This document shows, piece after piece, positions 1 to 4,973 of a stretch of 5,133 nucleotides of DNA. The stretch's first letter is position 1; each line of letters begins with the position of its first letter. The position numbers and the translations under genes are program-made. The DNA comes from Pseudomonadota bacterium (lineage in GTDB: Bacteria; Pseudomonadota; Gammaproteobacteria; Acidiferrobacterales; Acidiferrobacteraceae): NCBI GenBank assembly GCA_021795255.1, contig JAJYPQ010000329.1, forward strand, positions 1-5,133, written 5' to 3'. The notes beneath the pieces are model-generated. The model was not told the DNA's origin. It saw nothing but the letters and a program-made list of their open reading frames with translations, and searched no databases.

Positions 1-130
1 AGCACTTATTCTCGCGCGCCGTGGCTCCAAACCAAAGCCACTCCTTGTCAGGGGGCCACGGCCCAGGCCGTACCGAGGTCATAAGCGCCGGCGGCGCGGT
101 TAACAGAGATACAGATTAAGGAGAACGATC
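1..130 (+). other. Leader region of the zinc-ribbon/Dam operon, with short hairpins and a ribosome binding site
   Basis: No gene is supported here. Three short inverted repeats are visible: GTGGCT (21-26) with AGCCAC (36-41), ACGGCC (58-63) with GGCCGT (66-71), and GCGCC (85-89) with GGCGC (93-97). A TTGTCA at 45-50 resembles a -35 box, but no good -10 lies at the right distance, so I do not call a promoter. An AAGGAG motif lies 8 bases before the ATG at 131 and fixes that start. The upstream gene, if any, lies outside the window. Confidence 0.4.
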
Positions 131-619
131 ATGGAAAACACGAAACAGAAAACGAAGGTTTATCAGTGCCCCAAGTGCCACAAGTACGACTTGAAGCGTA
201 TCGTCAGCAAGAAAAATGGCAAGCCCTACTGGCTGTGCCAGGCACCCACCGAGGTGTGTGACAGTATCTTCTCGGAACGGAATGGCGGCGAGCCGTTACT
301 TGTCATTTTTGGAGACCCCGATCCCACGTGCCCGTGTCCTGAATGCGGCGCGCCCATGCGTCTTGTGAAGGGCGGCCAGTTCGGCGATTACTGGTCTTGC
401 ACGGCCTACCCCCAGTGCAAAGGGACGCTCGATATCATGCCCGACGGCGAGTTACCGCCCCTTTGTTCTGAAGATGAAGAACACGGCCCCATGCGCATCC
501 GGCCAGGGAAAACTGAGAAGTTCCTGGGGTGCCGCCGATACCCCGGCTGCATGGCCACTCTGGAACTGGATGGCAGCCCGTCGAGGCACCACAAGAAGGA
601 GGATAACCATGGCACTTGA
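131..619 (+). CDS. Stand-alone triple zinc-ribbon protein (topoisomerase I C-terminal C4 zinc-finger type)
   Basis: This 162-residue protein is made almost entirely of three zinc-ribbon modules of the kind found at the C-terminus of bacterial topoisomerase I. Ribbon 1 uses C13, C16, C36 and C43. Ribbon 2 uses C69, C72, C90 and C96 and contains the characteristic W-S-C-x-x-Y-P-x-C pattern. Ribbon 3 is degenerate: it has C112, C134 and C140 with the typical R-R-Y-P-G-C, but lacks the second cysteine of the first pair (H118 might substitute). No topoisomerase catalytic domain is attached. In the family these modules bind single-stranded DNA, so a nucleic-acid-binding accessory role in the cytoplasm is likely but inferred. 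The start has a strong AAGGAG site. The 3' end overlaps the next gene by 11 bases, which points to translational coupling. Confidence 0.85.
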   Translation: MENTKQKTKVYQCPKCHKYDLKRIVSKKNGKPYWLCQAPTEVCDSIFSERNGGEPLLVIFGDPDPTCPCPECGAPMRLVKGGQFGDYWSCTAYPQCKGTLDIMPDGELPPLCSEDEEHGPMRIRPGKTEKFLGCRRYPGCMATLELDGSPSRHHKKEDNHGT

Positions 620-977
620 TCCCACGATCTCTCCAGAGGCCCGGGCGGCGAGGGTCTTGCTGCTTCCGCCCGTCTTCGCTATAGGGATTCTGTACCTCGT
701 TCGCTCCTCGTCCCCGCGCCCCTGGGCCGTCGTCCGCGTCATGAGCAGGGCGGCCGGGACGGCGGTCCGAGAGAGGGTGGCGGGTATCATGAACCCTCAT
801 ATCCATGACACGGTCCACTGGACGGCGCTGTGGCGCGGCTCCTATAGCTATATCAACAGCAGCCTCCTTGCGGGTGCCACCGTGGCCGTCGCCGTGTTCG
901 TCGGCGGTATCGCGGCCGTCATGCTGGATCGCTGGATCGTTCATCGGTACACCCGGCCCACGAAGTCCATTCCATGA
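609..977 (+). CDS. Small inner-membrane protein with two predicted transmembrane helices, function unknown
   Basis: I do not recognise this 122-residue protein. I chose the ATG at 609 because AAGGAGG sits just upstream of it. An in-frame ATG at 474 lies deep inside the zinc-ribbon gene and has no comparable site. Two hydrophobic segments are visible: residues about 15-31 and residues about 85-106 (rich in A, V and G). They are separated by a basic and polar stretch of about 50 residues containing PRPW and a W/Y-rich part (residues 71-82). The second helix is followed by R108, H112, R113 and R116, so the C-terminus is probably cytoplasmic. The two-helix hairpin recalls the membrane anchor of conjugation proteins, but no diagnostic motif supports that. 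The gene overlaps its upstream neighbour by 11 bases and the next gene by 4 (ATGA), so it is very likely co-translated with both. Confidence 0.7.
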   Translation: MALDPTISPEARAARVLLLPPVFAIGILYLVRSSSPRPWAVVRVMSRAAGTAVRERVAGIMNPHIHDTVHWTALWRGSYSYINSSLLAGATVAVAVFVGGIAAVMLDRWIVHRYTRPTKSIP

Positions 978-1810
978 GGTATACTGGCCTAAAAAGTGTC
1001 CTCAAAATGAACCATTTTCTAGGCCAGTTACCGCCTCTCGATCTTCCGGCAAAAACCGTGACCCGGTTACGAAAAGGCGTGGGACGTATCGCTATCCTGA
1101 TGGCAGCGCTCACGCGGGCGGGCTATGAGCTACGACCAGCCCCCGAGAGATTGGCGAGTCGGGCCAGTCGGCGGATGCTGGCGGTCCGTGCAGGGCTCGC
1201 GCGCGATACCGTCACGGCGTTAGCGCGTGGTCAGGGAACGCTACAAAGTTATCTAACCCTGGCCGCCGCCCTTAAGGTCACGCCTCGCATCAGTAAGCGC
1301 AAGGGGTACGCCGCGTGCCTGTCATCACACGATCAGACGTGGCAAACGCCCTCGGATCTTCTGGTGTCTATCCTGATCGCTGCTCGTCGCGAGGCCTTCG
1401 ATTTGGACCCCTGTTCTCCATCGAGTAACGGCCCGGTACCCGCACTCACATATTGGACAGCGAGTGATGACGGCCTTTCGCGTCCCTGGCAAGGCCTCAT
1501 ATTCGTGAACCCACCCTATTCAAGGGCATTGCCTGTGTGGGCCGCTAAGTGTAGAGGGGAGGCGGCCGCTGGCGGGGCTGTAGTCGTAGGTCTCGTACCA
1601 TCGAGGACAGATACGAGGTGGTGGCATCAATCCGTGGCAGGCCAGGCAGATATTATTATGTTGCGCGGTCGCCTGCGCTTTGGCGGTGGCACGCATTCCG
1701 CACCCTTCCCTAGCGCACTCGTAGTATGGAACGATTCGCAGCTGGCCGAGCGGATTGCAAACGTGATCCCGGGCGCTTGGCTCATTCCCGCAAAAAGGGC
1801 AATGGCGTAA
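974..1810 (+). CDS. Phage/plasmid-type DNA N6-adenine methyltransferase (Dam family) with N-terminal helix-turn-helix
   Basis: The C-terminal half (residues about 118-275) fits the phage Dam family (PF05869), which transfers a methyl group from S-adenosylmethionine to the N6 of adenine in DNA. Visible signatures are W123-Q-T-P, the acidic strand FDLDPC (142-147), the catalytic motif NPPYS (179-183), VGLVPSRTDTRWWH (205-218) and a C-terminal RLRFGG...PFPSALVVW block (233-252). Residues 67-105 look like an XRE-type helix-turn-helix (AVRAGL...TVTALARG...LAAAL). The target is often GATC in relatives but cannot be read from sequence. The ATG at 974 overlaps the previous stop (ATGA), so coupled translation is likely. 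In-frame ATG 1007 and GTG 1079 are alternatives, and the first 20 or so codons lie in an inverted repeat, so the true start is uncertain. Likely roles are protecting the element from restriction or regulation by methylation. Confidence 0.87.
   Translation: MRYTGLKSVLKMNHFLGQLPPLDLPAKTVTRLRKGVGRIAILMAALTRAGYELRPAPERLASRASRRMLAVRAGLARDTVTALARGQGTLQSYLTLAAALKVTPRISKRKGYAACLSSHDQTWQTPSDLLVSILIAARREAFDLDPCSPSSNGPVPALTYWTASDDGLSRPWQGLIFVNPPYSRALPVWAAKCRGEAAAGGAVVVGLVPSRTDTRWWHQSVAGQADIIMLRGRLRFGGGTHSAPFPSALVVWNDSQLAERIANVIPGAWLIPAKRAMA
983..1028. repeat. Inverted repeat at the 5' end of the dam-like gene
   Basis: ACTGGCCTA (983-991) is the exact reverse complement of TAGGCCAGT (1020-1028). After a mismatch, the inner bases 993-998 pair imperfectly with 1013-1018. 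The structure lies within the first 18 codons of the dam-like gene and holds the alternative ATG at 1007 in its loop. It could be an attenuating hairpin, an operator for the HTH of the same protein, or a remnant insertion-sequence end. None of these is proven. Confidence 0.6.
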
Positions 1811-1811
1811 T

Positions 1812-2078
1812 TCAGGAACAGACTCGATAGGGAATATCCTTCTTCGTAAGGACCTCCAGAAAACTATCTGGAACGGAAGATAGTCTGGTCGTGTAAATGC
1901 ACCCGTTTTGTGAAGGTGTTCCGGCGGATTCCGGTAAATCTGTTATTATCGTCGCAAGAATCGTTCCTCTGCCAGGTGCCTCAACCTCCCTATGGTGGGC
2001 ATACTCCGTCCATGCATTTCTGACATCACTAATTCGCGTCGTATCGACCTCGATTGAGCACGCTTCTTCTTGAGTCAT
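1812..2078 (-). CDS. Hypothetical protein, 88 residues, downstream partner of the HEPN-like gene
   Basis: I do not recognise this protein. It is small and soluble, with no hydrophobic segment long enough for a membrane helix. It has a mildly acidic first half and a C-terminal half containing a plausible strand-rich stretch (GTILATIITDLPESA) and ending in a cysteine-serine. Translation is supported by an AAGGA motif 6 bases before the ATG at 2078. It starts 24 bases after the stop of the HEPN-like gene on the same strand, so the two probably share a transcript. It converges on the dam-like gene, with one base between the two stop codons. GC content is clearly lower than in the flanking genes, which suggests the pair arrived together. 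It may be an antitoxin or accessory partner of the HEPN-like protein, but this rests on position alone. Confidence 0.6.
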   Translation of the reverse strand: MTQEEACSIEVDTTRISDVRNAWTEYAHHREVEAPGRGTILATIITDLPESAGTPSQNGCIYTTRLSSVPDSFLEVLTKKDIPYRVCS

Positions 2079-2102
2079 ATAACATCCTTAATATGGCCCG
2101 AA

Positions 2103-2717
2103 TTATTCTGCCTTGCTTGATATTGTTCTCAAGGCAAGAGGACCTTGCAGAGCCCTTTCTCCATATAAGCCATCATCCTTCAGGTCCTGGTATTTTTGCA
2201 GGCAATGTCCATGCAAGTGTTCTATAAACTCCGCGACATCTTTTACGATCAGATGGGCTCGGTCCGCATCAACCCATGGATCTAGCGTGCCGTACCCGTA
2301 AAGCGGAGGCATTCGGTGATCGGGATGTGTGGTCGTTTCCTGATACTTGTCTGGCTTGCCGTGGGTCAAAAGATGTCGGAATTCGGTTAGGTCCGATATA
2401 CTTTGATACGGGCGCTTACCTTTTTCTACAACCAACTGCGATACCTCGGCCAATTTCTTCAGTTTCCCTTCAATGCCGCGGTAGGGCGGCTTCTGAAAGA
2501 ACGCCCTTTCGTTTTTCCATGTTTCGTGGTCAATACGGTCGCCGAGGAAGTTCAGATAGGCTTCATATGTGAAGTAGGCAAATAGCATCGCGCCCGCGTA
2601 GAACGTGAAGGCGCCCACCTGTTCGGCGTCAGCCTGTTGGAGTTGGTGCTGGCAGATTTGCCATAACCGTCTATGCGTCGATCCTTCGCCTTGAATCTCC
2701 GTTTTGATAAGCACCAT
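2103..2717 (-). CDS. HEPN-like domain protein, candidate RNase/defence or toxin protein
   Basis: This 204-residue, mostly helical protein shows features of the HEPN superfamily. There is an early helix with AYFTYEAYLNFLG (residues 47-59), whose E-x-x-L-N is common in HEPN helices. Later comes EFRHLLTHGK (112-121), which contains R114-x4-H119, the R-x4-6-H motif used by HEPN ribonucleases. Known HEPN proteins include toxins of toxin-antitoxin pairs, abortive-infection and CRISPR-associated RNases, and some non-catalytic scaffolds. The RNase role here is therefore inference. The ATG at 2717 opens a reading frame that starts well for such a protein, but no clear ribosome site precedes it. An in-frame ATG at 2807 has GGAG 11 bases upstream and would add 30 residues with little family character. 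The gene is first of a two-gene minus-strand unit and has lower GC than the surrounding operons. Confidence 0.7.
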   Translation of the reverse strand: MVLIKTEIQGEGSTHRRLWQICQHQLQQADAEQVGAFTFYAGAMLFAYFTYEAYLNFLGDRIDHETWKNERAFFQKPPYRGIEGKLKKLAEVSQLVVEKGKRPYQSISDLTEFRHLLTHGKPDKYQETTTHPDHRMPPLYGYGTLDPWVDADRAHLIVKDVAEFIEHLHGHCLQKYQDLKDDGLYGERALQGPLALRTISSKAE

Positions 2718-2748
2718 GTGGGCAGTGTATTTTCCGCATAAAAAACGA

Positions 2749-2777
2749 ATACTACGCGCGGGCGCAATCACTCGCAA
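2749..2777 (-). promoter_or_regulatory. Possible sigma70-type promoter for the HEPN-like gene pair
   Basis: On the minus strand TTGCGA (2777-2772) and TAGTAT (2754-2749) each match the consensus -35 and -10 at four of six positions and are exactly 17 bases apart. Transcription from here would start near 2742, about 25 bases before the ATG at 2717, and would exclude the upstream in-frame ATG at 2807. This is pattern matching only. Confidence 0.35.
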
Positions 2778-2816
2778 TAATGTAAGCCACGCTGCACAAC
2801 TGGGCATGAGCGCTCG

Positions 2817-3038
2817 TTCTCCATTCGTCTCCGTGGTCCTGCCAGCCTCGTTCTCGCCCCCCAGGACGTGTCCGTTCGCGTCTCCCTATCAATCCCCACG
2901 CCAACGATAAAGCCGTTGCATTGCGGGCCGCATGGCCCGTCATGGGTCTTGCCGGTCGCCAAAGGCCGCTCACTCCCCCGGCTTTTCATGAGGGGCGAGA
3001 GCCGACGCAAGACGCAGGACCACAAACAGGAGACTCAC
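2817..3038 (+). repeat. Long leader repeat, copy A, in front of the DUF2958-type gene
   Basis: This intergenic stretch is matched, with small indels, by 3701-3899. Shared blocks in order are TCCGTGGTCCTGC, GTTCGCG, CTCCCT, CGCCAACGATAA-GCCGTTG, CATGGCCC, TGCCGGTCGC, CCGCTCACT, GACGCAAGACGCAGGACCAC and AAACAGGAGAC. A small hairpin, CAACG (2902-2906) with CGTTG (2914-2918), is kept in both copies. Copy A also has CGGGCC/GGCCCG (2924-2929 with 2934-2939) and a larger nested fold between 2956 and 2998. The AGGAG near the end is the ribosome site of the downstream gene. No convincing -35/-10 pair was found. It is probably a shared 5' regulatory leader. Confidence 0.8.
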
Positions 3039-3545
3039 ATGAATACGAACGAGCGCAAGACGGATGCCAGAAGCCCAATCAAAACCGAGGGGTTCAAGCC
3101 TCAACGATCCGCAGGGGTGAAAGAGATCAGCTTAGTGCAAGCAACAGCGGGCCTTGGTGTCTTGAATCCTTTTGTCAACAAAAGGCAGATGCAAGCCATA
3201 TGGGACCTTTGCCGCGCCGGTGAAGAAAGGGCTTATGTCAAGCAGCAAGTTATGGACCTTGCGCGGCTTATTAAGAGCATGCCCAAGACCTACGACCAGG
3301 ACGGATCGGGTATGGAGGCCATCGCATACCTCCACTACTTTACCGCCGGTTTCGACTGGTACATCACCGAGAAGGACATGACGGGAGATGGTACGTCGCA
3401 GGCCTTCGGACTCGCCGTCGTTTTCGAACGCGAGCTTGGCTATATCAGCATCCGCGAGATCGTGGCGAATGGCGCGGAACTGGATCTGCACTTTGAGCCC
3501 GCGACTTTGTCCAGGCTGGTAGACGGTCGGACAGTCCAGATCTAA
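3039..3545 (+). CDS. DUF2958-type protein of plasmids and integrative elements
   Basis: The 168-residue product carries a pattern I associate with DUF2958 proteins of plasmids and conjugative elements: AYLHYFTAGFDWYITEKD (residues 96-113), QAFGLAVVFE-RELGYISIREI (121-141) and ELDLHFEPATL (147-157). The middle segment (about 47-88, MQAIWDLC...LARLIKSMPKTYDQDG) also fits proteins of this group. The molecular function is unknown. The start at 3039 is chosen because AGGAG lies just upstream and the leader repeat ends there. The reading frame is open upstream to 2868, but that part is the leader. The first 12 residues (MNTNERKTDARS) match those of the ardC-like gene downstream, and nucleotide similarity continues to about codon 27. 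A GC-rich hairpin follows the stop. Confidence 0.8.
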   Translation: MNTNERKTDARSPIKTEGFKPQRSAGVKEISLVQATAGLGVLNPFVNKRQMQAIWDLCRAGEERAYVKQQVMDLARLIKSMPKTYDQDGSGMEAIAYLHYFTAGFDWYITEKDMTGDGTSQAFGLAVVFERELGYISIREIVANGAELDLHFEPATLSRLVDGRTVQI

Positions 3546-3553
3546 CCATTGAC

Positions 3554-3576
3554 GGCCCCGAAAGGGGCCCTTGTTC
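3554..3576 (+). terminator. Probable intrinsic terminator after the DUF2958-type gene
   Basis: GGCCCC (3554-3559), a GAAA tetraloop, and GGGGCC (3564-3569) form a stable 6-bp stem nine bases after the stop codon. It is followed by CTTGTT, a weak T-rich tail, so termination may be partial. Confidence 0.45.
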
Positions 3577-3590
3577 AGTTACGCGCCCGG

Positions 3591-3618
3591 GCGCCGATCT
3601 CAATACCGAGATCGGCGC
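3591..3618. repeat. Perfect 11-bp inverted repeat (strong hairpin or protein-binding site)
   Basis: GCGCCGATCTC (3591-3601) and GAGATCGGCGC (3608-3618) are exact reverse complements with a 6-base spacer. No T-run follows on either strand, so a simple intrinsic terminator is not obvious. An RNA-stabilising hairpin, a second terminator-like element, or a dimeric repressor site are all possible. Each arm contains a GATC, the usual Dam target. Between this repeat and the second leader copy (3619-3700) I see nothing further except a run of seven T at 3668-3674. Confidence 0.7.
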
Positions 3619-3700
3619 TAAAGCCCTACAAGCTACACACCCCAATGCCCTCATCGCAGTACCCCCGTTTTTTTAGCTTTAAGCCCGGCGTCCGCGATTG

Positions 3701-3899
3701 TTCTCATTCGCCTCCGTGGTCCTGCAAGCCTCAACCGTCGCCCAATGTTGCTTGCGTTCGCGACTCCCTCACAAGTGCCACGCCAACGATAAGGCCGTTG
3801 TCATGGCCCCTGCCGGTCGCAAAACCGCTCACTGACGCAACCTTTTACGAGGGCGACGGGTGACGCAAGACGCAGGACCACACAAACAGGAGACGGACC
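3701..3899 (+). repeat. Long leader repeat, copy B, in front of the ardC-like gene
   Basis: This is the second copy of the leader described at 2817-3038, about 20 bases shorter because of indels (notably between CATGGCCC and TGCCGGTCGC). The conserved small hairpin is CAACG (3784-3788) with CGTTG (3796-3800). A longer-range pairing, GTCGC (3816-3820) with GCGAC (3853-3857), encloses a loop of about 32 bases and corresponds to the TCGCC/GGCGA pairing of copy A. The block GACGCAAGACGCAGGACCAC is at 3862-3881. The downstream ATG follows an AGGAG ribosome site. Confidence 0.8.
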
Positions 3900-4973
3900 A
3901 TGAATACGAACAGCCGCAAGCAGGACGCCAGAAGCCAAACCGAGGGCTCGGGGCTCAACAATCCGCAGGGGGTCAAGGCCGACATCCACCAACAAGTCAC
4001 TGACCAGATTTTGGCCGCCATGGAAACCGATCGCACTACGGGGCGCAGGCTTTGGGATTCGCAACTGTCCCTACCCTTGAGCCTCGCCACGGGCAAATCC
4101 TACCAGGGCATAAACACGCTCATCCTTTGGGGCGCAGCCCTCACGCACGGCTACACCTCCCCCTACTGGCTCACCTACAAGCAGGCAGCCGACAAGGGTG
4201 GGCAGGTCCGCAAGGGCGAGCACGGGACCTTGTGCGTGTTCTACAAGCCCTGGGAGAGCACCGAGACCAACACAGAGACCGGCGAGACCGAGACCACACG
4301 GGGCGCGGTCTTGAAGAGCTTCCGGGTATTCAACCTCGACCAAGTGGACGGCATCGAGGCCCCGGCGCGGGAACCCCGCGCGCCCTTCCAGGCCATCGAG
4401 GACGCTGAGCGAATCTTGCAGGCGAGCCCGGCCCGGATCGTCGAGGGCGGCGCGCGGGCCTTCTACCAACTGGCCGCCGATACTATCTACCTACCGGCCC
4501 GCGAGGCCTTCATAAACCCGGACGCCTTCTATAGCGTCGCCCTTCACGAAATGACCCATTCGACAGGCGCAAAGCACCGCCTGGACCGCGACTTTTCGGG
4601 GCGCTTTGGAACCGAGGCCTACGCCTTCGAGGAGCTGATCGCGGAGATGGGGAGCGCCTTCCTGAACGCGGACCTTGGGATCATCGGCAGCACCCTACAG
4701 GATCACGCCGACTACCTGGCCCACTGGATCGCGAAATGGCGAGCTCGCCATTTCAGAACTAATCACCAGCAATTCATAATGCGAAGGAGCATCTGCGACC
4801 TCCCGCAACCGCGCCGCGATAGGGGCTCATTTCCTCCGCATTATTTCTCCCCTTCCGCTAAAGTGAATCGAGCCAGGCGAGCACGCTGGTATCGCGTCTC
4901 CATCGCGGTGGCCTGCGGGTTCCGGATGGGGATTCAAGCCGCTCAAGCGCTTTTCGTTTGGTCTCCAGATTAG
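3900..4973 (+). CDS. ArdC-like antirestriction protein (ssDNA-binding domain + zincin metallopeptidase), 3' end replaced by foreign sequence
   Basis: Residues about 28-150 fit the ArdC N-terminal single-stranded-DNA-binding domain (PF08401): Q-x-V-T-D-Q-I-L near the start, PLSLATGKSYQGINTLILW (59-77), PYWLTYKQAADKGGQVRKGE (88-107) and later FRVFNLDQVDG (141-151). Residues about 165-280 fit the associated zincin-type metallopeptidase, with HEMTH (216-220) and a downstream EELIAEMGSAFL (244-255) giving the third zinc ligand. ArdC of plasmid pSa protects incoming single-stranded DNA from host nucleases during conjugation, so the same role is inferred here. Family-like sequence stops at DYLAHWIAKW (271-280, near 4739). 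The remaining 77 residues are read through a palindrome and the antisense of a recombinase gene and have no family character. The gene is therefore interrupted; about 20-30 native residues are probably lost. Start and leader match the DUF2958-type gene. Confidence 0.85.
   Translation: MNTNSRKQDARSQTEGSGLNNPQGVKADIHQQVTDQILAAMETDRTTGRRLWDSQLSLPLSLATGKSYQGINTLILWGAALTHGYTSPYWLTYKQAADKGGQVRKGEHGTLCVFYKPWESTETNTETGETETTRGAVLKSFRVFNLDQVDGIEAPAREPRAPFQAIEDAERILQASPARIVEGGARAFYQLAADTIYLPAREAFINPDAFYSVALHEMTHSTGAKHRLDRDFSGRFGTEAYAFEELIAEMGSAFLNADLGIIGSTLQDHADYLAHWIAKWRARHFRTNHQQFIMRRSICDLPQPRRDRGSFPPHYFSPSAKVNRARRARWYRVSIAVACGFRMGIQAAQALFVWSPD
4733..4754. repeat. Perfect 22-bp palindrome at the breakpoint of the ardC-like gene
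   Basis: The 22 bases are identical to their own reverse complement with no spacer, centred on GAGCTC between 4743 and 4744. The left arm still encodes the end of the recognisable ArdC-like sequence (A-K-W-R). The right arm begins sequence unlike the family. GAAC follows at 4756-4759. It marks the junction between the gene and the inserted DNA. Confidence 0.8.
4776..4844. repeat. Imperfect inverted repeat pair beside the recombinase gene, possible recombinase binding arms
   Basis: ATAATGCGAAGGAG (4776-4789) and the reverse complement of TTCCTCCGCATTAT (4831-4844) agree at 12 of 14 positions, including a perfect ATAATGCG outer block. The arms are 41 bases apart and lie 14 bases beyond the recombinase stop codon. 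This is where an element end or core recombination site would be expected. Confidence 0.6.

Noticed and set aside
45..84. Possible promoter TTGTCA with TCATAA
   Set aside because: The spacing is 28 bases, too long for a sigma70 promoter.
474..608. Upstream start for the membrane protein gene
   Set aside because: It lies fully within the zinc-ribbon gene, while a near-perfect AAGGAGG marks the ATG at 609.
435..944. Long minus-strand open frame opposite the zinc-ribbon and membrane genes
   Set aside because: Its translation is rich in R, G, P and H, as expected from the antisense of GC-rich coding DNA, and the opposite strand has clear zinc-ribbon cysteines.
1863..1884. Inverted repeat ACTATCT/AGATAGT inside the 88-residue gene
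   Set aside because: It is a 7-bp AT-rich repeat inside coding sequence without a T-tract; chance occurrence is plausible, so it is not called a terminator.
2113..2585. Plus-strand open frames opposite the HEPN-like gene
   Set aside because: They are short, overlap each other in different frames, lack ribosome sites and have no domain; the minus-strand frame carries HEPN-like motifs.
2868..3038. In-frame upstream extension of the DUF2958-type gene
   Set aside because: This part is the leader repeat shared with the ardC-like gene, has no protein-like conservation, and a good AGGAG site precedes the ATG at 3039.
2817..3899. CRISPR or short tandem repeat array
   Set aside because: There are only two long, diverged copies separated by a gene, with no regular repeat-spacer pattern.
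4071..4469. Minus-strand open frame opposite the ardC-like gene
   Set aside because: It is a shadow of a strongly supported coding sequence and has no recognisable domain.
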